Assembly: GCF_003864975.1 (NCBI RefSeq)
Contig: NZ_BHGL01000007.1
Span: forward strand, 320,359-384,358
Direction of reading: 5' to 3'
Source of the DNA: Sulfuriferula thiophila
Lineage (GTDB): Bacteria > Pseudomonadota > Gammaproteobacteria > Burkholderiales > Sulfuriferulaceae
DNA length: 64,000 nt
The translations under genes and the position numbers were made by a program. The notes beneath the pieces are model-generated. The model was not told where the DNA came from and ran no database searches. It was given only the letters and a program-made list of their open reading frames with translations. Below, piece after piece: positions 55,113-63,740 of this stretch (positions within the stretch are counted from its first letter, which is position 1; the number at the start of each line of letters is the position of its first letter).

Positions 55113-55226
55113 TTGTCCACGAAAGACACGAAAGGCACGAAAAAAGCCCTTCTCTTGCCGAAAGGAAGTAGGGAACTTGATTCTGTTTGAATTCTTTTCG
55201 TGTTTTTCGTGCTTTTAGTGGACCAA
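55113..55226. repeat. Dispersed palindromic repeat, copy 3
   Basis: About 114 bases; the left arm begins TTGTCCACGAAAGACACGAA and the right arm (near 55194-55226) is its imperfect reverse complement. It sits between olsB and the olsA-like gene, six bases after the olsB stop. It could act as a terminator or mRNA stabiliser. Confidence 0.85.
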
Positions 55227-55251
55227 AAAACTCTCCCCGGCTCTTAACCAC

Positions 55252-56088
55252 ATGCACGATATTGCCGCATCTGCACCGCAATCCGGTAAAATCCGGCACA
55301 TGCTATTTACCCGCTATTTCACTGCTTATTGTGTACGTCCATTGCGCGCGCTAGGGTTTACCACCTTGATCATCGGTGGACTCGTGACGCTGGCACTCGC
55401 GTTTCCGTGGCTGGGGCAACGGCAGCGCGGCAGCATTATCCAATCCTGGTCAGGGCTGATGTTACGTTCGGTAGGAATACGCCTGCACGTCACCGGCACC
55501 CCACCCAGCGCTGCAGCCCTGATGGTGGCCAATCACGTCTCGTGGGCCGACCCGTTTTTATTGATTGCCTGCTATCCGGTGCATTTTGTCGCTAAAGCCG
55601 AGATTCGGCGCTGGCCGGTATTTGGCTGGCTGGCGGCAATGGCCGGGACGATTTTTATCCAGCGCGAGCGCCAGCGCGATCTGAGCAATGTGGCGCAGGC
55701 CTTTGTATCGCATCTCACTGACGGCAGTGCGGTGGGTATGTTTCCGGAATCCACCACCAGCGACGGCACGCAATTATTGCCGTTCAAATCTGCGCTGTTT
55801 CAGGTGGCGGTGAGTGCGGGTGCAGATTGCTACCCGGTAGCATTAAGTTACGATCATCGCGCTGCGATCTGGATTGACGACATGGGTTTCCTGTCCTCGA
55901 TCTGGCGCGTCATGGCACAGCCACGCATCACCGCCCATGTACATTTCTGCCCCGCCATTCCCTATCAGGGCCAGCATCGCCGTGATCTCGCCGTGGCCAG
56001 TGAAGCGGCTATTGCCATTGCTTTGTCCCTGCCTGCCCCGCGCATTCCACCTGAAACACCTGACGATCTTCCAGGCGCAACGCAGTAA
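55252..56088 (+). CDS. 1-acyl-glycerol-3-phosphate acyltransferase-like, OlsA candidate
   Basis: 278 residues. One N-terminal membrane segment (TLIIGGLVTLALAFPWLG), then PlsC motifs: NHVSWADPFLL (H-x4-D catalytic), GTIFIQRERQRDLSNVA and FPESTTSDGT (glycerol-P loop). In ornithine-lipid synthesis OlsA adds the second chain to the OlsB product; otherwise it is a lysophospholipid acyltransferase. The start is uncertain: an ATG at 55300 would remove 16 residues. Its end overlaps apaH by 80 bases on the opposite strand. Confidence 0.82.
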   Translation: MHDIAASAPQSGKIRHMLFTRYFTAYCVRPLRALGFTTLIIGGLVTLALAFPWLGQRQRGSIIQSWSGLMLRSVGIRLHVTGTPPSAAALMVANHVSWADPFLLIACYPVHFVAKAEIRRWPVFGWLAAMAGTIFIQRERQRDLSNVAQAFVSHLTDGSAVGMFPESTTSDGTQLLPFKSALFQVAVSAGADCYPVALSYDHRAAIWIDDMGFLSSIWRVMAQPRITAHVHFCPAIPYQGQHRRDLAVASEAAIAIALSLPAPRIPPETPDDLPGATQ

Positions 56089-56830
56089 GCTGCCCGCCCC
56101 ACAGGCAGCCGGTATCCAGCGCAATGCAATCGCTTTCCACCCGCAAACCCAATGCCGACCAATGCCCAAACACGATAGGCGAACCCGCACTTTGCCGGTC
56201 TGGCACCTGAAACCAGGGCAGACAGCCTGCCGGTGGATGCGCCGGATCACCTTTGGTTTTAAATTCCATCTCCCCTTCCGGTGTGCAGAAACGCAACCGG
56301 GTCATGGCGTTGGTGATAATGCGCAAGCGCTCCACGCCTTTTAATTCATCATGCCAACTCGCCGGTTTATTGCCGTACATCTCGCGCAGGAAATCCCGGT
56401 AATCCGGCCCGCGCAACACAGCTTCCACTTCTGCCGCCAGCGCCAGCGCCTTGTCCGGCGACCATTGCGGCAACAGTCCGGCATGCACTAGCAGAAACCC
56501 CGCCGCACTGGTCGCTAACGGCAAATGCCGCAGCCAGTTCAGCAGTTCTACCCGATCCGGCGCAGTGAGTATGCCTTGCAAAGTGTCACCTACATGTGGT
56601 GTCGCATAACCCTCTGACACTGCCAGCAAATGCAGGTCATGGTTACCGAGTATCGCCTTGATGTCATGTTCACGCGCCCAGCGCAACACCGCCAGCGAAT
56701 CCGCGCCGCGATTGACCAGATCACCGAGCAGATAAATCTGATCGACTGCCGGATCAAAGGCGATACGCACCAGCATCTGCTGCAATGCGTCGAAACATCC
56801 CTGTAAATCTCCGATGGCATAAGTGCTCAT
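56009..56830 (-). CDS. apaH: Symmetrical bis(5'-nucleosyl)-tetraphosphatase ApaH
   Basis: 273 residues. Hydrolyses Ap4A to two ADP; also decaps Np4-RNA in E. coli. Metallophosphatase motifs: GDLQGCFDALQQML, LLGDLVNRGADSLAVL, LGNHDLHLLA and the late VFGHWSALG. The C-terminal end lies antisense to the last 80 bases of the olsA-like gene. Divergent from rep, with 36 bases between starts. Confidence 0.95.
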   Translation of the reverse strand: MSTYAIGDLQGCFDALQQMLVRIAFDPAVDQIYLLGDLVNRGADSLAVLRWAREHDIKAILGNHDLHLLAVSEGYATPHVGDTLQGILTAPDRVELLNWLRHLPLATSAAGFLLVHAGLLPQWSPDKALALAAEVEAVLRGPDYRDFLREMYGNKPASWHDELKGVERLRIITNAMTRLRFCTPEGEMEFKTKGDPAHPPAGCLPWFQVPDRQSAGSPIVFGHWSALGLRVESDCIALDTGCLWGGQLTALRLEDRQVFQVECAGQAGTKQWQ

Positions 56831-56866
56831 GTTAAAATGTATGTCCTGATTAGTTGTCGCCTATTT

Positions 56867-58855
56867 ATGCTGTCTCATCTTAACGCCCCGCAACGCGAAG
56901 CTGTCAAATATCTCGATGGCCCTCTACTGGTTCTGGCAGGCGCAGGATCGGGCAAGACACGTGTCATCACGCAGAAAATCACCTACCTCATCGAGGAATG
57001 TGGTTATGCGCCCAATCATATTGCCGCCATCACCTTTACCAATAAAGCTGCGCGCGAGATGCAGGAACGCGTCAACAAACTGATGCAGGGCAAACCGGCC
57101 AAAGGTCTGACCGTGTGTACCTTCCACGCACTCGGCGTACAGATTATGCGCCAGGAAGCCCATCGCCTGGCTTACAAACCACAGTTTTCCATCCTCGATT
57201 CTGCCGATGCCATGCAGATTGTCAACGAGATATTGAAATCCACCGACAAACAGGAGATCCGCCGCGTGCAATGGCGCATCTCGGCGTGGAAAAACGCACT
57301 TGTCTCACCGGATGTCGCCATCAGCACCGCAGAAACCGATATCGATGCCACTTACGCCAAAATTTACCAGCGCTATCAGGACACCCTGAAAGCCTATCAG
57401 GCACTGGATTTCGACGACCTGATCCGCCTGCCTGCTGAATTATTTGCCAGTGACGCCGAGATGCTGGAAAAATGGCGCAAAAAACTGCGCTACCTGCTCA
57501 TCGACGAATACCAGGACACCAATGCCTGCCAGTACCAGATCGTCAAACAGCTGTGCGGTATTTCCGGCGCGTTTACCGCGGTGGGTGACGACGATCAGGC
57601 CATTTACGGCTGGCGCGGCGCGGATGTGAAGAATCTACACCAGTTACATGACGATTACCCGCGTCTCAAAGTTATCCAGCTCACCCAGAATTATCGCTCA
57701 ACTGTGCGTATTTTACGCGCGGCCAACAGCGTCATCGCCAACAACACCCGGCTTTACGACAAGCAACTGTGGAGCGAGCACGGCAATGGTGATCCATTGC
57801 AGATACTGGCGGCCAAAGACGAAAACGAGGAGGCGCAAAACGTAGTGATGCGTCTGCTGGCGCACAAATTCGAGCACCGTACCCGCTTCGGTGATTACGC
57901 CATCCTCTATCGCGGCAATCATCAGGCGCGTGTGTTCGAGCAAATGCTGCGCAACGAAAAAGCGCCGTACGTGATGTCAGGTGGGCAGTCCTTCTTCGAC
58001 AAGGCCGAAATCAAGGACCTGATCTCCTACATGCGCCTGCTCACCAACAGCGACGACGATCCGGCGTTCATCCGTGCCGCCACTACACCCAAACGCGGCA
58101 TCGGCCCGACCACGCTGGAAAAGCTCGGCGAATACGCCGGCCAGCGCAAGATCAGCCTGTTTGAAGCCGCCTTCGAAGCCGGTTTTAAAACCCGTGTCAG
58201 CGAACGTCAGCTCGAACCGCTGCTGACGTTCTGCCAGTATATCAATGCACTGGAGGCCAGAGTACGCAACACACCGGTCAGCGAAATCATGGCCGACCTG
58301 CTCAAGGCCATCGATTATGAAGTGTATATTTTCGATAACGATGAAACGCGCGCGGCACAGACCAAGTGGAACAACGTGCAGGAATTCGTCGGCTGGCTGG
58401 GCAAGAAGGGCGAAGCCGACGACAAGAATCTGATTGAACTGACACAGACCATCGCGCTGATCACACTGCTGGAAAATCGCAGCGAGGACGAAATCGACGC
58501 CGTGCGCCTGTCCACCATTCATGCCGCGAAAGGGCTGGAATTCGGCCATGTATTTCTGGTCGGCGCAGAAGAGGATATTCTGCCGCACCGCGAATCGGTG
58601 GAAAACGGTACGCTGGAAGAAGAACGTCGGCTGATGTACGTTGCCATCACCCGCGCACAGCGTTCACTCACTATCAGCTACTGCAAACGCCGCAAACGCG
58701 CCGGCGAACTGCAAAGCTGCGAACCATCGCGTTTCATCGCTGAAATTTCCAATGAGGATATTCGCCTGTCAGGTCAGGATGCGGACCCGGTGGAACAGCG
58801 CGAACAGGGCAATGCCCGCCTGGCCAACATCAAAGCGATGCTGGCGCAGAAATAA
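56867..58855 (+). CDS. rep: ATP-dependent DNA helicase Rep
   Basis: 662 residues from the ATG at 56867 (an in-frame ATG at 56837 adds ten). Superfamily-1 3'-5' helicase: LNAPQREAVKYL, Walker A LAGAGSGKTRVIT, motif Ia AITFTNKAAREM, motif II LLIDEYQDT, motif III VGDDDQAIYGWRG, motif IV LTQNYRS, motif V STIHAAKGLEF and motif VI VAITRAQRSL. Close to E. coli Rep in length (673). Acts in replication past obstacles. Confidence 0.95.
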   Translation: MLSHLNAPQREAVKYLDGPLLVLAGAGSGKTRVITQKITYLIEECGYAPNHIAAITFTNKAAREMQERVNKLMQGKPAKGLTVCTFHALGVQIMRQEAHRLAYKPQFSILDSADAMQIVNEILKSTDKQEIRRVQWRISAWKNALVSPDVAISTAETDIDATYAKIYQRYQDTLKAYQALDFDDLIRLPAELFASDAEMLEKWRKKLRYLLIDEYQDTNACQYQIVKQLCGISGAFTAVGDDDQAIYGWRGADVKNLHQLHDDYPRLKVIQLTQNYRSTVRILRAANSVIANNTRLYDKQLWSEHGNGDPLQILAAKDENEEAQNVVMRLLAHKFEHRTRFGDYAILYRGNHQARVFEQMLRNEKAPYVMSGGQSFFDKAEIKDLISYMRLLTNSDDDPAFIRAATTPKRGIGPTTLEKLGEYAGQRKISLFEAAFEAGFKTRVSERQLEPLLTFCQYINALEARVRNTPVSEIMADLLKAIDYEVYIFDNDETRAAQTKWNNVQEFVGWLGKKGEADDKNLIELTQTIALITLLENRSEDEIDAVRLSTIHAAKGLEFGHVFLVGAEEDILPHRESVENGTLEEERRLMYVAITRAQRSLTISYCKRRKRAGELQSCEPSRFIAEISNEDIRLSGQDADPVEQREQGNARLANIKAMLAQK

Positions 58856-58914
58856 AACAGGGCGGGAAAATGCTAACGCACTCTGCCGGGATGCACCCCT
58901 CGGCATGACTGAGG

Positions 58915-59340
58915 TTATTTTTTGGTAACTGCTGGAGTATGTGCTTGCAACGCCTCTGCTGCCCGCGCTGCGATACTGGCGGCTAATTCTGGGGACACTT
59001 CCAGTGCGATAGCCCGTTGCGCTGATGTTTCCGCCTCACGGTAGCGTTGCGCCAGATAATGCTCCATCGCTGCCAGCAAGGCTGCCTGCCCCTGCTGTTG
59101 CCGCTGTTGCTGGCGATAAGTGCGCACTTTCTTCGGCAAATGTAACGTCACGTCAGCGATGCGGGCAAACATATCTCCCAGCACCACCAGCGCCAGAAAC
59201 AACACGACCAGCAATGTCAGCGACATTTCGATACGATAAGGCGGGTACACCAGCACAGCGTAACCGGGGTCAAATTTCCCCGCCAGGGTGAAGCCCACCG
59301 CCAGCGCGAAAATCAGCAATATCCAGAGTAAGACACGCAT
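58915..59340 (-). CDS. hemY: Short HemY-like membrane protein
   Basis: 141 residues. Only the HemY N-terminal domain is present: two membrane segments (about 1-20 and 40-60) with WILLIFALAVGFTLAG, YRIEMSL, then a single TPR-like helical segment (LLAAMEHYLAQRYREAETSAQRA). Usual HemY is about 390 residues with several TPRs, so roughly 250 residues are missing. It is the last gene of hemCDXY; only 59 bases separate its stop from rep. TAATG overlap with hemX. Truncated or naturally short. Confidence 0.78.
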   Translation of the reverse strand: MRVLLWILLIFALAVGFTLAGKFDPGYAVLVYPPYRIEMSLTLLVVLFLALVVLGDMFARIADVTLHLPKKVRTYRQQQRQQQGQAALLAAMEHYLAQRYREAETSAQRAIALEVSPELAASIAARAAEALQAHTPAVTKK

Positions 59341-60359
59341 TACGGCTTATGCCCCAGACGACTGCTTTGCAAAGCAGTCAGGCTGTCCGCCAAAGCGGGC
59401 AACTCGATGCTCACCGTGCTGTTAATCAGCTTATCGGTCTGCTTGATGGCGTTGGTGGTACGACTATCGCGTACGTTGAAATACCGGGTCAGCCAGACCT
59501 TCGCCGCTTCCAGATCGGATTTGTAACTGGTTTCGTCATGCGCCAGCAAAGCAATGCGTGCCGTAAGCAGGCGCAATTTCAAATTTTGCCGTAAAAAGTA
59601 ACTCTGCTCCGGCGCCAGCAATGCTGCATCCGGGGTATCCAGACGGCGTACCTGCACCAGCCCTTTCAGATCCTGCCACATTTCCTGAGTAAACCGGCCC
59701 GCCATATCGACCGGCGCCTGCTTGGGCGGAGTAACAGGCTTGACCGGGATTTCATGATCGCTGGATAACGGCAACTGGTCGACCTGAGCAATCAGCCTGT
59801 CCAATTGCAGAGTGAGGCCGACCGTGTCCACTTGTGGCAAAGTCTGCAAACGCTGGATATCGTTATTGAGCGCACGGCGCAAATTGGTAAACTGCGGCTT
59901 GTTGATCGCCTGTAACCGCGCATCCGCGTTCTGTAATGCAATAATGGCCGCCTTGACGTTACCGGCAAGCTGCAACTGCTGATTGGCGGTCAGGATCACC
60001 TGCTCGATGTCGGCCAGCGTCCACTCATCACGGCTCTTGGACATATCGCGATACAGCGCCTCCAGCGCCATCTGCTGGTTCTGCGAATCGGTCAGCTTGG
60101 CCTGAATCTCGCCCAGATGCACCGCCAGATCACGATTATTGTCGGCAGTTTGCTGACTGAGCACGCGACTGGCCTGCGCCGCATCGTTGGCACTGGTCAG
60201 GCGCTGACTGAGTTCCTGACGCATGGCATTGAGCTCGGTGCGCGTCTGCCACCATTGCCAGCCCGCAAACACAAAGGCGAGCACGGCAAAAATCAGCGCC
60301 GGATTCAGGTAATCGCCGAGCTTGTCGAGCAGATCAGGTTTGTCGTCTTGTTCAGCCAT
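59340..60359 (-). CDS. hemX: HemX-like membrane protein (uroporphyrinogen methylase-like)
   Basis: 339 residues from the ATG at 60359 ([11 protein letters not shown]). One N-terminal membrane segment (about 20-40: LIFAVLAFVFAGWQWW), then long coiled-coil helices to the end, no SAM-binding site. HemX is annotated as a uroporphyrin-III C-methyltransferase, but this domain lacks the catalytic fold; probably a structural partner in heme synthesis. It overlaps hemD by eight bases. Confidence 0.87.
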   Translation of the reverse strand: MAEQDDKPDLLDKLGDYLNPALIFAVLAFVFAGWQWWQTRTELNAMRQELSQRLTSANDAAQASRVLSQQTADNNRDLAVHLGEIQAKLTDSQNQQMALEALYRDMSKSRDEWTLADIEQVILTANQQLQLAGNVKAAIIALQNADARLQAINKPQFTNLRRALNNDIQRLQTLPQVDTVGLTLQLDRLIAQVDQLPLSSDHEIPVKPVTPPKQAPVDMAGRFTQEMWQDLKGLVQVRRLDTPDAALLAPEQSYFLRQNLKLRLLTARIALLAHDETSYKSDLEAAKVWLTRYFNVRDSRTTNAIKQTDKLINSTVSIELPALADSLTALQSSRLGHKP

Positions 60360-61128
60360 TATGTTCCGCAAACCATGCTGTCATGCCGTCAATCAGCCCC
60401 TCATCACCCGATTCGGTGAGTATGCCATGTTCCAGACCGAGCTCATGCACCACGCTGAGGATGCGCTCGTGGGGCACGAACACCGGCGTGGTTTTCAGCC
60501 ACTGGCGGCCAAGTTTGCCCAGCATGTCATACAGGTTACGCAACCCTTCGGAGCTGGTAATCGTTACCGCGTTGATTTCATTGCGCGACCACTGCCGCAT
60601 CAGATTGCCCGCATTCACATCGGGGCGGCTGCGGCGGTAACATTCCGCATATTCGATTTTAGCACCCCGCTCGGTGAGGGTATCGCCCAGCATCTCGCGA
60701 CCACCATCACCACGGAAGATCACGATATGCTTGCCCGCCACGTCTTGCAGCTCAGGCATTTCCAGCAAATTCTCGCTATCAAAGCGGGCCGTCGGCGCGA
60801 TGATTTTGTCGATACCGAAATGCTTGAGTTCGCGGCTGCTGCCGCGACCAATAGCAGCAATCTGCAAATTCGCCGGCAATTCGCGGCGCGACTTGATCAG
60901 GTTCATCGCCTTGTTTACCGCGTTAGGGCTGATGAAAATCGCCATATCCACTGCATCCAGCCGGTCTATCAATTCATACAGCGGCGCCAGATCAGCCGTA
61001 TCCAGTATTTCCAGCACCGGAAATAATACCGGCTTGCCGTTCGCGGCAACAATGCGCTCTGCCAGCTCAACTGCCTGCTGCGCCGGGCGCGTTACCAGTA
61101 TGCCCTTGCCGTTCAATCCGTTACTCAT
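60352..61128 (-). CDS. hemD: Uroporphyrinogen-III synthase
   Basis: 258 residues. Closes hydroxymethylbilane to uroporphyrinogen III with ring-D inversion. Weakly conserved family; seen: [18 protein letters not shown] start, [33 protein letters not shown] and [13 protein letters not shown], which are the usual landmarks. Between hemC and hemX with four- and eight-base overlaps. Confidence 0.92.
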   Translation of the reverse strand: MSNGLNGKGILVTRPAQQAVELAERIVAANGKPVLFPVLEILDTADLAPLYELIDRLDAVDMAIFISPNAVNKAMNLIKSRRELPANLQIAAIGRGSSRELKHFGIDKIIAPTARFDSENLLEMPELQDVAGKHIVIFRGDGGREMLGDTLTERGAKIEYAECYRRSRPDVNAGNLMRQWSRNEINAVTITSSEGLRNLYDMLGKLGRQWLKTTPVFVPHERILSVVHELGLEHGILTESGDEGLIDGMTAWFAEHNG

Positions 61129-62072
61129 AATGATAGTTCCGCGAGTATCTTGCCCGCACCTTGTGCAATAAGTTGTTCGGCAAGTGCCGCGCCCAAGGCT
61201 TCCGCCTGATCGCGCGTACCACTGACACTGCCGCTGATGATACGACTACCGTCGACTTCAGCGACGAAACCGCGCAAATTCAAGCCGCCTTCTACAATTT
61301 CAGCATAGCCGCCCAGCGGTACCTGACAACTGCCGCCCAGCGTGCGGCTCATGCCACGCTCGGCACGTACGCAATCGGCGGTATCCGCATCATTCAGCGG
61401 CGCCAGCAGCGCAATCAGGTCGGCACGGTCGGCCAGGCACTCGATACCCAGCGCGCCCTGCCCCACTGCAGGCAGGCTTTGCTCAGGCGGCAATTCGGCA
61501 CGGATACGCGCGCCCAGACCCAGACGTTTCAGGCCGGCCGCCGCCAGAATGATCGCATCGTACTGGCCCTCATCGAGCTTGCGCAAACGGGTCTGCACAT
61601 TGCCACGCAAGGCACCAATAACCAGATGCGGGAAACGGGCACGCAACTGACTTTCGCGGCGCAGACTGGAGGTGCCGACACGCGCACCATGCGGCAATGC
61701 ATCCAGACTGTCATAGTGATTGGATACCAGCGCATCGCGCGGATCTTCGCGCTCACCGATGGCCGCCAAGGTGAAACCCTCTGGCAAATTCATCGGCACG
61801 TCTTTCATCGAGTGCACCGCAATATCGGCGCGCCCTTCCAGCATGGCGGTTTCCAGCTCCTTGACGAACAGCCCCTTGCCACCAATCTTGCTCAGCGACA
61901 CATCCAGAATCTGGTCGCCTTGCGTGGTCATGCCCAGTATCTGCACGACCATCTGGGGATAAAGCTCACGCAAACGCGCAGCAATGAACTCCGCTTGCCA
62001 CATCGCTAATGCGCTTTCACGGGACGCAATGACCAATTGGGAGGGTAGAGGGAGATTTGGACTATTTTGCAA
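61125..62072 (-). CDS. hemC: Porphobilinogen deaminase (hydroxymethylbilane synthase)
   Basis: 315 residues. Builds linear tetrapyrrole on a dipyrromethane cofactor. [16 protein letters not shown] and [10 protein letters not shown] at the N-terminus; [17 protein letters not shown]; the catalytic Asp in [10 protein letters not shown]; the cofactor cysteine in [12 protein letters not shown]. First gene of the hemCDXY transcript; divergent from the thioredoxin-like gene, with a palindrome between. Confidence 0.96.
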   Translation of the reverse strand: MQNSPNLPLPSQLVIASRESALAMWQAEFIAARLRELYPQMVVQILGMTTQGDQILDVSLSKIGGKGLFVKELETAMLEGRADIAVHSMKDVPMNLPEGFTLAAIGEREDPRDALVSNHYDSLDALPHGARVGTSSLRRESQLRARFPHLVIGALRGNVQTRLRKLDEGQYDAIILAAAGLKRLGLGARIRAELPPEQSLPAVGQGALGIECLADRADLIALLAPLNDADTADCVRAERGMSRTLGGSCQVPLGGYAEIVEGGLNLRGFVAEVDGSRIISGSVSGTRDQAEALGAALAEQLIAQGAGKILAELSL

Positions 62073-62105
62073 AATATAACCTGTCGGTAGAATAAGTACT
62101 TAGAT

Positions 62106-62126
62106 CGTATTTTAACCTAAAATACG
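62106..62126. promoter_or_regulatory. Palindrome between hemC and the thioredoxin-like gene
   Basis: CGTATTTTA (62106-62114) and TAAAATACG (62118-62126) are perfect arms with spacer ACC. It lies 34 bases before hemC and 35 bases before the divergent gene, so one bound regulator could control both. Regulator unknown. Confidence 0.55.
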
Positions 62127-62160
62127 CATTTCACCGCTAAGCATTCAACGCTCTGGAGTA

Positions 62161-62649
62161 ATGATGAAATATATTCGATCAGGTTTATTTGCGCTGTGCG
62201 TCTGGATGCTGTCCGGCATGGCGCTGGCGAACCCGAATAACATTGTCATGGCCAGGAACCTGCATAACGACGCTCAACTCGCAGAGCGAGCCAGCATACC
62301 GGTATTAATCATTTTCACCAGCCCCGGCTGCGCCTATTGCGAACGCGTCATGCATAACTACCTCATCCCCATGCAACGCAATCGCGACTACGCCCGCAAA
62401 GTCCTGATCCGCCGTGTCGATATCAGCAGCGATAGCGCACTGACCGACTTTAACGGCAAAGTCACCACCGGCCAGCACTATGCCACAGCATTAAAAGTCA
62501 GACTAACCCCGACCATTATCGTCTTTACCCCGAATGGCGTGCCTGCAGCAGACCCGCTGGTCGGCCTTGGCCCGGAAGACTACTATGGCGGCTATCTGGA
62601 TGCCGCGATTGATGCAGGCCTGGCGAAGATGCACCCTGCCGCGCATTGA
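62161..62649 (+). CDS. Secreted thioredoxin-fold protein
   Basis: 162 residues with a signal peptide (KYIRSGLFALCVWMLSGMALA). Active-site-like CAYC in IFTSPGCAYCERVMHNY and a cis-proline segment VRLTPTIIVFTPNG. SoxW/thioredoxin-2-like family; likely reduces or exchanges disulfides in the periplasm. ATG at 62161 or 62164. Divergent from hemC. Partner unknown. Confidence 0.85.
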   Translation: MMKYIRSGLFALCVWMLSGMALANPNNIVMARNLHNDAQLAERASIPVLIIFTSPGCAYCERVMHNYLIPMQRNRDYARKVLIRRVDISSDSALTDFNGKVTTGQHYATALKVRLTPTIIVFTPNGVPAADPLVGLGPEDYYGGYLDAAIDAGLAKMHPAAH

Positions 62650-62668
62650 CGGCTTCAGCATAACGCAA

Positions 62669-62714
62669 ATATTAGAAAGCGCCTTGATTGCAAAATCAAG
62701 GCGCTTTCTAATAT
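62669..62714. terminator. Perfect 21-bp hairpin after the thioredoxin-like gene
   Basis: 62669-62689 pairs perfectly with 62694-62714 around the tetraloop GCAA (GNRA type). Core GCGCCTTGATT/AATCAAGGCGC is flanked by A-rich and T-rich arms, as in a bidirectional intrinsic terminator. It is 20 bases after the stop. Confidence 0.85.
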
Positions 62715-62796
62715 CAACGGCTTTCAACATGCCGCCATTTGGTAAACAAACATCTAACGCCATACCCGACTTACAGCCCATTCCGATTCGGTAACG

Positions 62797-62925
62797 AATG
62801 TGTAACAAATGCTTACACATTGACACCACGCATACCCACTTACTGCATGTATATTTGAATCATGCCTTATCCAGTCAAAATCTGATCTGGCATGCATCAA
62901 CCAGCAAACCTCAGGTCAGATTTAG
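62797..62925. promoter_or_regulatory. Dyad-rich gap before the repeat-rich secreted protein
   Basis: AATGTGTAA (62797-62805) and TTACACATT (62813-62821) form a perfect dyad with a 7-base spacer; its right end overlaps a -35-like TTGACA (62820-62825), with no convincing -10 at standard spacing. Further on, AAATCTGA (62878-62885) pairs with TCAGATTT (62916-62923), enclosing a CTGG/CCAG hairpin. The gap 62715-63148 has no gene I can support; it may hold a promoter or small RNA. Confidence 0.4.
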
Positions 62926-63148
62926 TATTTGATATAGCACAATGTGTGCTGGCGTACGGACGAGACACGAGCGACAGACGACTATGCATCTTCTTGAGAT
63001 CATAAGTATTTGCAGATTCACTTCATCGGTCAACATCCGAACTAACCACATACTGTTTGTCTGAAAAGTATCTTAAGTTGCACAAGCTGCCAAACGTCTT
63101 TGACGCATGGGTTTTGAAATAACAATTGATTAATATGATAGGGCTATT

Positions 63149-63586
63149 ATGAACAAGATTAAAATTACTGTTGCAGTTACTACGATTTTTCTAGGTTTTT
63201 CCGGATTAAGCCATGGCGCTGACACAACCACGGAAAAAACGCCACTTAGCCAATCCACCATTAGCGTAGATAAAAACCTGATTCGCGATTCCGACAGCAA
63301 GGGATTGACTAACGCCAGTACTCGCCTTGAAACGAATCAGGATCGTATAGAAGCGCAGCAAACAGTACGCTCAGCAAAGCGTTTAGACAAAGCAAAACGC
63401 ACGGACAAAACTGCTTACAAAGCTGAATTAAAAGCGGAAAAAGCTGCGCGTGCAGACAAAGTTGTTCACATTGATAAAGCTGTTCGTGTTGAGAAAGCAG
63501 AGCGTATCGAAAAAACTGAACGTCCAGACAAAGTTGAACGCCCGGAAAAAATCGAGCGTCCAGAAAGATCCGCTCCTGGTCGTTAA
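63149..63586 (+). CDS. Secreted Lys/Glu-rich hexapeptide-repeat protein
   Basis: 145 residues, not recognised. Signal peptide MNKIKITVAVTTIFLGFSGLS, cleaved near SHG/AD. The rest is strongly charged. From about residue 100 it has degenerate six-residue repeats: DKVVHI, DKAVRV, EKAERI, EKTERP, DKVERP, EKIERP, then ERSAPGR. Likely extended and basic-acidic alternating, perhaps binding polymer or another charged surface. The repeat region would be prone to slip and vary in copy number. A terminator hairpin follows. Confidence 0.75.
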   Translation: MNKIKITVAVTTIFLGFSGLSHGADTTTEKTPLSQSTISVDKNLIRDSDSKGLTNASTRLETNQDRIEAQQTVRSAKRLDKAKRTDKTAYKAELKAEKAARADKVVHIDKAVRVEKAERIEKTERPDKVERPEKIERPERSAPGR

Positions 63587-63597
63587 TTAAGTCCATC

Positions 63598-63626
63598 TGC
63601 AAAGTGCCCATCCGAGGCACTTTGCA
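63598..63626 (+). terminator. Hairpin after the repeat-rich protein gene
   Basis: TGCAAAGTGCC (63598-63608) pairs perfectly with GGCACTTTGCA (63616-63626); loop of seven bases; 12 bases after the stop. No T-run follows directly. Confidence 0.7.
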
Positions 63627-63740
63627 AGCTGCCATGAAGGCGACGATCTTGTACTTAAATGAACGTAACCTGAGCCAATTAGGCCGCTATGCAATTATTT
63701 TAGCAAATGCCGAAAAATATCTAAACGAGAGACTCTCACC

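Noticed and set aside
62892-63008. 38-codon ORF starting MHQPANLRSD
   Set aside because: No ribosome-binding site, crosses a hairpin region and has no protein-like composition.
63470-63570. CRISPR-like short repeats
   Set aside because: Repeats are in-frame codons for hexapeptides, unequal in sequence and without spacers.
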